Source of the DNA: Wenxinia saemankumensis
Lineage (GTDB): Bacteria; Pseudomonadota; Alphaproteobacteria; Rhodobacterales; Rhodobacteraceae
Assembly (NCBI RefSeq): GCF_900141735.1
Contig: NZ_FQYO01000007.1
Location: 62,001-126,000 of the forward strand
Reading direction: 5' to 3'
DNA: 64,000 nucleotides
This document shows, piece after piece, positions 18,566-25,855 of this stretch (the first letter of the stretch is position 1; every line of letters begins with the position of its first letter). Under the pieces are notes generated by a model. It was not told where the DNA came from, did not search any database, and worked only from the letters and a program-made list of their open reading frames with translations. Made by a program: the position numbers and the translations under genes.

Positions 18566-19602
18566 TGGCGACCATCACGCTCGACAAGCTGACCAAGCGC
18601 TTCGGAAAGACGGAGGTCATCCACGGCATCGACCTCGACGTGAAGGACGGCGAGTTCGTCGTCTTCGTCGGCCCGTCCGGCTGCGGCAAGTCGACGACGC
18701 TGCGGATGATCGCGGGGCTGGAAGAGGTGTCGGGCGGCGAGATCCGGATCGGCGGCCGCGTCGTCAACGAGCTCGACCCCAAGAGCCGCAACATCGCGAT
18801 GGTGTTCCAGAACTACGCCATCTACCCGCACATGACGGTGCGCCAGAACATCGGCATCGGCCTCTACACCTCCAAGCTGGAGAAGGGCGAGAAGGCCCGC
18901 CGCGTCGAGGAGGCGGCCCGCATCCTCGGCCTCGATCCCTATCTTGACCGTCGCCCCGCCGCCCTGTCGGGCGGCCAGCGCCAGCGCGTCGCGATGGGCC
19001 GCGCGATGGTGCGCGACCCGGTCGCCTTCCTCTTCGACGAGCCTCTGTCAAATCTCGACGCGCAGCTGCGCGCGCAGATGCGGATCGAGATCAAGGCCCT
19101 GCACCAGCGTCTCGGCGCGACCATCGCCTACGTCACCCACGACCAGGTCGAGGCGATGACGATGGCCGACCGGATCGTCGTCATGCGCGACGGGTACATC
19201 CTGCAGCAGGGCCGGCCGATGGAACTGTACTCGAACCCCGTAGACGTCTTCACCGCGCGGTTCATCGGCACGCCCTCGATGAACGTCCTCCCCGGCCGGA
19301 TGGAGGGCGGCGCCCCCGTCGCCGGAGCGGGCGGGCCGATCCTGATCGGGGTGCGCCCGCAGGATCTGCAGGTCGGCAGGCGCGCGGGCGAGGGCGGGCT
19401 GACCCTGTCCGGCCCCGTCACGGCGGTCGAGCCGCTCGGCCCCGAGACGCTCGTCCATTTCGACGTGGACGGAGAGACCGTGATCGGCAGCGCGCCGGGA
19501 TCCGAGATCCCCGAGGTCGGCAGCCGGATCGAGGCGCATGCCCCCGACTCGGTGATCCACCGCTTCGACGCGGAGACGGAGAAAGCCCTGGGGCCGTCCT
19601 GA
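18565..19602 (+). CDS. Sugar ABC transporter ATP-binding protein (UgpC/MsmK-like)
   Basis: A 345-aa CUT1-type ATPase: Walker [10 protein letters not shown], signature [19 protein letters not shown], Walker [13 protein letters not shown], switch [15 protein letters not shown], then a C-terminal TOBE/regulatory domain from about residue 240. It energises the importer at 13924-17057. TGATG junctions join it to the lyase upstream and the ROK kinase downstream. Confidence 0.9.
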   Translation: MATITLDKLTKRFGKTEVIHGIDLDVKDGEFVVFVGPSGCGKSTTLRMIAGLEEVSGGEIRIGGRVVNELDPKSRNIAMVFQNYAIYPHMTVRQNIGIGLYTSKLEKGEKARRVEEAARILGLDPYLDRRPAALSGGQRQRVAMGRAMVRDPVAFLFDEPLSNLDAQLRAQMRIEIKALHQRLGATIAYVTHDQVEAMTMADRIVVMRDGYILQQGRPMELYSNPVDVFTARFIGTPSMNVLPGRMEGGAPVAGAGGPILIGVRPQDLQVGRRAGEGGLTLSGPVTAVEPLGPETLVHFDVDGETVIGSAPGSEIPEVGSRIEAHAPDSVIHRFDAETEKALGPS

Positions 19603-20654
19603 TGGACGGGGACGCCCCCCCGGTCGGCCTGACCGACCCGGCCTCGGCCGCGCTCGCGAACCTGCTGCGGGGCAGGGCCCTGCGGGATCCGCACCGCAGG
19701 CTGAGGGAAGAGGGCTGGACCGATGGCGAGGGGCGTCTGCGCGCCGATCGCGCGCTGCTCCTCGTCAGCGACATCGGCGGCACGAAGATGCTGACCGCGC
19801 TCTGCGACCTGCGCGGCGGGGTGCTGGCCGAGACGACCGACCCGACCCCGGATGCCGGGGCGCCGGCCCTCGTCGACCGGGTGATCGCCCAGCGGGACGC
19901 GCTGCTGGGACAGATCGGCCGGCCGTGCGCAGACATCGCGGCGGCGGGCCTCGGCGTTCCCGCCTCGATCGACCCCGCGACGGGGCGGCTGCACCGCGGT
20001 CCCAACATCCCCGGGCTCGAGGAAGGGGATCTCGCGGGCGGCTTCGCCGCCGCGCTCGGCCGGCCGGTGGCCATCGAGAACGACGTGAACATGGCCGCGC
20101 TCGGCGAACACTGGCGGGGGGGCACGCGCCGCGCCGACCTCACCGTCTTCATCGCCATCGGAACCGGCATCGGGATGGGCGTGGTCATCGGCGACCGGCT
20201 GCTGCGCGGCGCGACGGGCGCCGCCGGCGAGATCGCGTTCCTCCCGCTCGGCGCCGATCCCGAGGATCCAGCGACGCACGCGATGGGCCCGCTCGAACAC
20301 GCCATCTCCAGCGAGGCGCTGATGCGCGTCTACCGGGCCGCCGGGGGCCGCGCGGACAGCCTGCGCGACGCCTTCGCCCGGCCGGACCCTGCGCTCGACG
20401 AGGTGCTGGACCAGCTGGCGCTCTGGGTCGCGCGGTCCTGCCAGGCCGTCGCGGCCATCCTCGATCCCGAGGCCATCGTCTTCGGCGGCAGCCTCGGCTT
20501 CCGCCCGGAAGTGCTGGGCCGCGTCGAGGCCGTCCTCGCCCGCAGCATGGCCCGGCCCCCGGCCTGCCGCGTCACCGCCCTCGGACCGCGGGCCGCCCTC
20601 GTCGGCGCCGCCCGCGCCGCCCGCACCGCCCTTGCCGCGTCGATACAAGGATAG
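19602..20654 (+). CDS. ROK-family sugar kinase without the zinc motif
   Basis: A 350-aa protein with no DNA-binding domain. The phosphate motif DIGGTK is at 57-62, followed by GLGVPASIDPATGRLH, the catalytic-Asp segment AIENDVNMAALGEH and the second glycine motif AIGTGIGMGVVIG. At the place of the usual GEIGH the sequence is GEIAFLPLG, and no CxCGxxGC zinc motif follows. Both are normally needed for hexosamine/glucose-type ROK kinases, so the substrate may differ or the protein may be a sensor. The first 50 residues are an unusual extension. It overlaps the ATPase gene by TGATG. A role in phosphorylating the released sugar is inferred from context. Confidence 0.75.
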   Translation: MDGDAPPVGLTDPASAALANLLRGRALRDPHRRLREEGWTDGEGRLRADRALLLVSDIGGTKMLTALCDLRGGVLAETTDPTPDAGAPALVDRVIAQRDALLGQIGRPCADIAAAGLGVPASIDPATGRLHRGPNIPGLEEGDLAGGFAAALGRPVAIENDVNMAALGEHWRGGTRRADLTVFIAIGTGIGMGVVIGDRLLRGATGAAGEIAFLPLGADPEDPATHAMGPLEHAISSEALMRVYRAAGGRADSLRDAFARPDPALDEVLDQLALWVARSCQAVAAILDPEAIVFGGSLGFRPEVLGRVEAVLARSMARPPACRVTALGPRAALVGAARAARTALAASIQG

Positions 20655-20703
20655 GCGCCCCGCAACGACCACGACCACGACCCCCCCACAAGGAGACCAG
20701 ACC

Positions 20704-23205
20704 ATGCCCACCATGACACGTCGAACCTTCGTGGCGTCCCTTCCGGCGCTCGCCGCCGCGAAGGGGTCGATCGCCTTCGCCGAACCGATGTCCGCGCTCG
20801 ATCTCATCGCGCAGCAGCGGCGGCAGCCCAGGATCGTCGAGTTGCGCCGCGCGCTCGAACGGCTGACCTCCACGATGACGCTGATGATCACCGGCGCCCA
20901 TCCCGACGACGAGCCGAGCGCGCTGCTCGCCGCGCTGCGCTACCATTACGGCATCCACCCGGTCCTCTTCGTCATCACGCGGGGCGAGGGAGGCCAGAAC
21001 AGCATCGGGCCCGAGCGCAACGCCGCACTCGGCGTGCTGCGGACCCGCGAGATGGAGGAAGCGTCCCGCGCCCTCGACGCCTCGATGATGGTCGGCAGCG
21101 TCGGCCCCGACGATCCGATGCGCGATTTCGGCTTCTCCAAGGATCCGAATGCCACCATTGACCAATGGGGCCGCGAGCGGACGCTGGAGCGGATGGTGCT
21201 CGGCATCCGCATGCACCGCCCCGACGCGATCATGACGCCCTTCCTCGATGTCGGCGGGCAGCACGGCCATCACCGCGCCGTCAACGTCGCCACGTTCGAG
21301 GCGGTCGAGATGGCCGCGGATCCCGAGGCCTATCCCGATCAGCTGACGGGCGACATCACGGTCTGGAACGTGCCGAAGGTCTACCAGCCGGCCTATGGAG
21401 GCGGCGGCGGCGTCTACGACGACGAGACCCCGCCGCCCCCCGCGACGCTGGTCGTGCAGGTGCCCGCGCGCGATCCGGTCACCGGCGCGACCTGGCCGCA
21501 GATCGGGGAATGGTCCCGGTCCTTCCACCTCACGCAAGGCATGGGCAGCTGGCGCGAGGAGCCGCAGACCGAGTGGGAGCTGAACCTCGCCCGGACAGCG
21601 GAGGGCAGCCCGCATGAGGAAGCCGACATCCGGCAGGGCACGCTCTATTCCCTCGGCGCGATCTCCGAGATGGACGGCCTGCCGCCCGGCGCGGCTGACG
21701 CGCTGCGGCGCGCGCAGACGATGGCCGACGAGGCGGTGGAGAGCTACACCGACACCGCCCTCGTGATCGACCGGGTCGCCGCGTTGGCTGATGCAGTCGA
21801 GCTGGCCCTGTCGGCGATGCCAGACGACATGCGCGCCCAGGTCGGCCACCGGCTGGAGCGCAAGCTGCGCGAGGCGGACCAGGCGCTGGCTGTGGCCGTC
21901 GGCCTGTCGGTCCGGGCCTGGACCGAGGGGGACGACATCACCCCGGGCGAAACCGCGACGGTCACCACCGTGATCGACGCGCCCGGCGACGTGACCGTCG
22001 AGGGGGTCGAGGTGATCGCCCGCAGCGGCCTCGCCGTCGAACCGGCGGAGGGCGGCGGAACCGTGTCGGCCCCGGCGGGCGCGGCGCTGACCGATCCGCT
22101 CACGACCGCGTTCGACGTGCTGGGCGGCAACGGGGACGCCTTCGTCCGGGTCAGCGCCACCGTCGCGGGGCGGGATGTGACGCTCGACGTCGATCTGGAG
22201 GACGACCTGCGCGTGCTGCCCGCGGCCTCGGTCCAGGTCTCGCCGGAGGGGGTGCTCTTCAACACCGCGCAGCCCATCGAGCCGGCAGAGATGACGGTCA
22301 CGGTCCAGAACGCGGCGCCGGACGATCTCGACTTCGACCTGCCGGCGGGCTGGTCGATCTCTCCCGCCGGGGAGGGCACGCCGGAATCGCGGACCTATCT
22401 GCTCGCCCCGCCGGAGGATGTGGGGCGCACGCGCATCGTCCTGCAGCCGATGCTGGACGGCGAGCCGGCCTATCAGGTGGACCGGTTCAGCTATCCCCAT
22501 ATCGGCACCTCGGTCGTGCCGAACCGGGTCTCGATCCCCGTCGTCGCGGTCGAGGCGACCCTGCCGGAGGTCCGCCGCGTCGGCTACATCAGCGGCGGCA
22601 ACGACAATGTCGGCACGTGGATGAGCCGGATGGGTCTCGACGTGGTCGACCTGACGCCCGAGCAGGTGGAGCGGGGCGAGTATCGCGATCTGCAGACAAT
22701 CGTGGTGGGCATCTACGCCTTCGGGCGCCGGCCCGACCTCGCCGCCGCGGTGCCGCAGCTCCATGACTGGGTCCGGGGCGGGGGGCACCTCGTGACGCTC
22801 TACCACCGCCCCCGCGACGGCTGGGACCCCGAGACGGTGCCGCCGGAGATGCTGACGATCGGCTCTCCGTCGATCCGCTGGCGAGTCACCGATCCCGATG
22901 CCGAGGTGACGGTCCTCGCCCCCGACCACCCGCTCCTCACCACGCCGAACGCGATCGGTCCCGAGGACTGGGCGAACTGGGACAAGGAGCGGGGCCTCTA
23001 CTTCGCCTCGGACTGGGCACCGGCCTATACGCCGCTGCTCGCGATGAGCGATCCGGGGGAGGAACCGCTGGAGGGCTCTCTGCTGTCGGCGGAGATCGGG
23101 GAGGGGCGGCACACCCATACCTCGCTCATCCTGCATCACCAGCTGGACCAGCTGGTCCCGGGCGCCTTCCGGCTGCTGGCGAACCTCGTCCAGCCGGCAA
23201 GCTGA
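20704..23205 (+). CDS. Tat-exported large PIG-L family deacetylase
   Basis: An 833-aa protein starting MPTMTRRTFVASLPALAAAK, a twin-arginine signal, so a folded, metal-loaded periplasmic enzyme is expected. The PIG-L domain has AHPDDE at 65-70, ITRGEGGQNSIGPERN, and GQHGHHRA. The middle contains beta-sandwich modules, and the C-terminal 240 residues form the same amidotransferase-like domain as the cytoplasmic paralogue at 10140-12494, with long shared blocks such as WDKERGLYFAS. AAGGAGA precedes ATG 20704. It is last in the importer operon. It may deacylate the conjugate before uptake, with the cytoplasmic copy acting afterwards (inference). Confidence 0.85.
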   Translation: MPTMTRRTFVASLPALAAAKGSIAFAEPMSALDLIAQQRRQPRIVELRRALERLTSTMTLMITGAHPDDEPSALLAALRYHYGIHPVLFVITRGEGGQNSIGPERNAALGVLRTREMEEASRALDASMMVGSVGPDDPMRDFGFSKDPNATIDQWGRERTLERMVLGIRMHRPDAIMTPFLDVGGQHGHHRAVNVATFEAVEMAADPEAYPDQLTGDITVWNVPKVYQPAYGGGGGVYDDETPPPPATLVVQVPARDPVTGATWPQIGEWSRSFHLTQGMGSWREEPQTEWELNLARTAEGSPHEEADIRQGTLYSLGAISEMDGLPPGAADALRRAQTMADEAVESYTDTALVIDRVAALADAVELALSAMPDDMRAQVGHRLERKLREADQALAVAVGLSVRAWTEGDDITPGETATVTTVIDAPGDVTVEGVEVIARSGLAVEPAEGGGTVSAPAGAALTDPLTTAFDVLGGNGDAFVRVSATVAGRDVTLDVDLEDDLRVLPAASVQVSPEGVLFNTAQPIEPAEMTVTVQNAAPDDLDFDLPAGWSISPAGEGTPESRTYLLAPPEDVGRTRIVLQPMLDGEPAYQVDRFSYPHIGTSVVPNRVSIPVVAVEATLPEVRRVGYISGGNDNVGTWMSRMGLDVVDLTPEQVERGEYRDLQTIVVGIYAFGRRPDLAAAVPQLHDWVRGGGHLVTLYHRPRDGWDPETVPPEMLTIGSPSIRWRVTDPDAEVTVLAPDHPLLTTPNAIGPEDWANWDKERGLYFASDWAPAYTPLLAMSDPGEEPLEGSLLSAEIGEGRHTHTSLILHHQLDQLVPGAFRLLANLVQPAS

Positions 23206-23215
23206 CCCTCCCGGA

Positions 23216-23250
23216 CGGGCCGGCCTCCCAGAGAGAGAGGGGCCGGCCCG
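23216..23250 (+). terminator. Terminator-like hairpin after the PIG-L gene
   Basis: A perfect 10-bp stem CGGGCCGGCC / GGCCGGCCCG around a 15-base AG-rich loop, 11 bases after the last stop of the operon. No T-run follows. Confidence 0.5.
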
Positions 23251-23757
23251 GTCCACCGGCGATCCCGGGTCCCTGCCTGCCCGAAATAGCCCTGTCCGGC
23301 GCGGCCGTTCCCGCCCGTGGCAGGAGCGCGTTGCCGGCGCCGACCATCGCTCCTCCCGGTTCGGAGTCGCAGGCGGAGCCCGGACCGCCGGTCGGCCGGG
23401 GGGCCTTCGGCCTTTCCCGGGAAGAGGGGGGCTCTCTCACCCGCACGACACCTGCCCGGATCGCCCCGGCAATGGGGCGGTTCATCCCGCCGCCCGCCGG
23501 CAGGGAGGGGTCGACGCTCGCCCCTCGACACGGCTGGCGGCCGGGTCTCCGCTTCGGGTGCCCCCACGCCGTTGGCCCTCCGAAGGAGATGCGCGCTCGA
23601 GCACGACAGCCGCGAATGGGCCGACCGGCGTAGGGCGCGGCTCTGGCGCGACGGTGCAACGCATGTCGGGACCGGAGACCGCGCCGGGCCCCGTAGATTC
23701 CCCCTCACCGGCCCGGTGATGCGAGCCCCCCGGGGGCCGATGCCGACCGGCAGGTCG
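23251..23757. other. Non-coding stretch between operons
   Basis: Apart from the hairpin before it and the stress-type promoter after it, I see no supported gene or RNA in this 500-base stretch. Open frames here lack ribosome sites and recognisable protein sequence. Confidence 0.5.
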
Positions 23758-23782
23758 GGAACATTTGCCGGCCCGCCCGATT
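23758..23782 (+). promoter_or_regulatory. EcfG-like promoter (weaker match): GGAAC-N16-GATT
   Basis: GGAACAT starts at 23758 with GATT after 16 bases. This fits the broader GGAAC-N18-TT form described for EcfG-type sigma factors. It lies 85 bases before the SRPBCC gene. Confidence 0.45.
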
Positions 23783-23866
23783 TGGACCTCGGACCGGGTC
23801 CGGACCGGGGCGGCGCATCGCCGGATCCCGGCCGGCCTCGCGCCGCGGAGGCAGAAAGGAGCCGAC

Positions 23867-24508
23867 ATGACGGGACGACACCACCGGGGGTCCGGATCGA
23901 GAGGGGCCCTGCTGCTTCTGGGCGCGGGCCTCGTCGCCGGCTATGCCGGGGTGAGCCTCTGGCACCAGCGGGACCGGAACGCGGTCGATCGCCGGCCGCC
24001 GGACAGCGCGCCAGGCCGGACCTCGCGCCGGTCCCGCGGGGACGACTACGCGGTCACCGGGCGGACGGTGACCATCGCCGCGCCCCGCCAGGAGATCTAC
24101 GCCTTCTGGCGCGACTTCACGAACCTGCCCGCCTTCATGCGGAACGTGCGGGACGTGACCGTCGCGGGCGACATCACGCGCTGGGTCATCCCCGCCCCGA
24201 CCGGCGCGGTGACGGTCGAGACGCGGGTCGTCCACGATATCGAGGGCGAGCAGATCGCCTGGGCCTCCACCGAGGAGTCCCGGATCGAGACGCGCGGCAA
24301 GGTCCGCTTCCGCGACGCGCCCGCCGGGCGCGGCACCGAGGTCGAGGCGCTGATCGCCTACGTTCCGCCGATGGGGGAACTCGGCCGATGGATCGCCAAG
24401 ACCCTCGGAACCGAGCCCGCCATCCAGAGCCGCCGCGACCTCAAGCGGCTCAAGATGCTCTTCGAGACGGGCGAGATCGCCACGAACCGCAATCGCAAGA
24501 CCGACTGA
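23867..24508 (+). CDS. Membrane-anchored SRPBCC (polyketide cyclase/dehydrase-like) protein
   Basis: A 213-aa protein with one N-terminal membrane segment ([20 protein letters not shown]) and an SRPBCC/START-like hydrophobic-ligand fold from about residue 63 ([20 protein letters not shown] through [14 protein letters not shown]). The ligand is unknown. AAAGGAG precedes ATG 23867. It stands 11 bases before a zinc alcohol dehydrogenase. This gene pair is common in alphaproteobacterial stress regions, and an EcfG-like promoter lies upstream. Confidence 0.75.
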   Translation: MTGRHHRGSGSRGALLLLGAGLVAGYAGVSLWHQRDRNAVDRRPPDSAPGRTSRRSRGDDYAVTGRTVTIAAPRQEIYAFWRDFTNLPAFMRNVRDVTVAGDITRWVIPAPTGAVTVETRVVHDIEGEQIAWASTEESRIETRGKVRFRDAPAGRGTEVEALIAYVPPMGELGRWIAKTLGTEPAIQSRRDLKRLKMLFETGEIATNRNRKTD

Positions 24509-24519
24509 AGGAAAATCCC

Positions 24520-25692
24520 ATGCGCGCCCTTACCTGGCACGGCAAGCACGACGTGCGGGTCGACACGGTCCCCGATCCCGAGATCGTCAATCCCCGCGAC
24601 GCCATCCTCAAGGTCACCTCGACCGCCATCTGCGGCTCGGACCTCCATCTCTACGACGCCGTCATCCCCGGCCTGCAATCGGGCGACATCCTCGGCCACG
24701 AATTCATGGGCGAGGTGGTCGAGACCGGGCCGGACAGCACCCTGCGGAAGGGCCAGCGCGTCGTCGTGCCCTTTACCATCTCCTGCGGGGCCTGCTTCTT
24801 CTGCCAGCGGCAGCAATACTCGGCCTGCGACAATTCCAATCCCGTGGACAACCAGGACCTGACCGAGCCGCTCTACGGTCACGCCATGTCCGGCCTGTTC
24901 GGCTACACGCACCTCACCGGGGGCTATCCCGGCGGGCAGGCGGAATACGTCCGCGTGCCCTACAGCGATGTCGGCCCGATCGTGGTCCCGGACGGGCTGG
25001 AGGACGACAAGGTGCTGTTCCTGTCGGACATCCTGCCGACGGGCTGGATGGCGGCCGAGAATGCCGACATCGAGGAGGGCGACGTGGTCGCGGTCTGGGG
25101 CTGCGGTCCGGTCGGCCTCTTCGCCGTGCAATCGGCGCTGGCGATGGGGGCCGGCAAGGTCATCGCGATCGATGAATGGCCGAACCGGCTCGACCTTGCC
25201 CGGAAGCTCGGCGCCGAGGTGATCGACTTCAAGCGGACCCATGTGCTCGAGGCGCTAATGGAGATGTCGGGCGGGATCGGCCCCGACGCCGTGATCGACG
25301 CCGTGGGGATGGAGGCGCACGGCTTCGCCCCCGACACGCTGCTCGACAACCTCAAGCAGCGGATCGGTGTCGGCGCCGACAGCGCGCATGCCCTGCGCGA
25401 GGCGATCCTGGCGGTGCGCAAGGGCGGCCGGATCTCGATCCCCGGCGTCTATGGCGGCTTTCTCGACAAGTTCCCGCTCGGCGCGGTGATGGAGAAGGGC
25501 GTCCAGATCCGCACCGGGCAGACCCACGTGCAGCGCTACCTGAAGGAGTTGCTGCACAAGATCGGCGAGGGCGAGCTGGACACGACGTTCCTCATCTCCC
25601 ACCGCCTCCCGCTGGAAGAGGCCGCCCGCGGCTATGAGAACTTCCGCTTCAACCAGAACGACTGGACGAAGGTGGTCCTGAAGACCGGTTAG
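24520..25692 (+). CDS. Zinc-dependent alcohol dehydrogenase (formaldehyde-dehydrogenase-like)
   Basis: A 390-aa medium-chain dehydrogenase. The catalytic-zinc region is [11 protein letters not shown] with GHEFMGEV, the four-cysteine structural zinc loop is [16 protein letters not shown], and the NAD(P) Rossmann motif is VWGCGPVG. Length and the insertion around the structural zinc resemble glutathione-independent formaldehyde dehydrogenases, but the substrate is not determined by these features. GAAGGAAAA precedes the ATG. It is cotranscribed with the SRPBCC gene and probably stress-induced. Confidence 0.85.
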   Translation: MRALTWHGKHDVRVDTVPDPEIVNPRDAILKVTSTAICGSDLHLYDAVIPGLQSGDILGHEFMGEVVETGPDSTLRKGQRVVVPFTISCGACFFCQRQQYSACDNSNPVDNQDLTEPLYGHAMSGLFGYTHLTGGYPGGQAEYVRVPYSDVGPIVVPDGLEDDKVLFLSDILPTGWMAAENADIEEGDVVAVWGCGPVGLFAVQSALAMGAGKVIAIDEWPNRLDLARKLGAEVIDFKRTHVLEALMEMSGGIGPDAVIDAVGMEAHGFAPDTLLDNLKQRIGVGADSAHALREAILAVRKGGRISIPGVYGGFLDKFPLGAVMEKGVQIRTGQTHVQRYLKELLHKIGEGELDTTFLISHRLPLEEAARGYENFRFNQNDWTKVVLKTG

Positions 25693-25855
25693 GCCGGTGT
25701 CGCCTGGCGGTCCCGGTCGGCCGGGCGGCGCGCGATGGGCGGGTCATGCGCGCGAAGAGGCCCCCGGGGTTGCCCCGCCCCCCCCGGGGAGGTTCGTGGC
25801 CCGCGCCCCGGCCCCTCCGGGCCAAGGGGGGCGGCCGGACCTGACGGGCGCCGGA

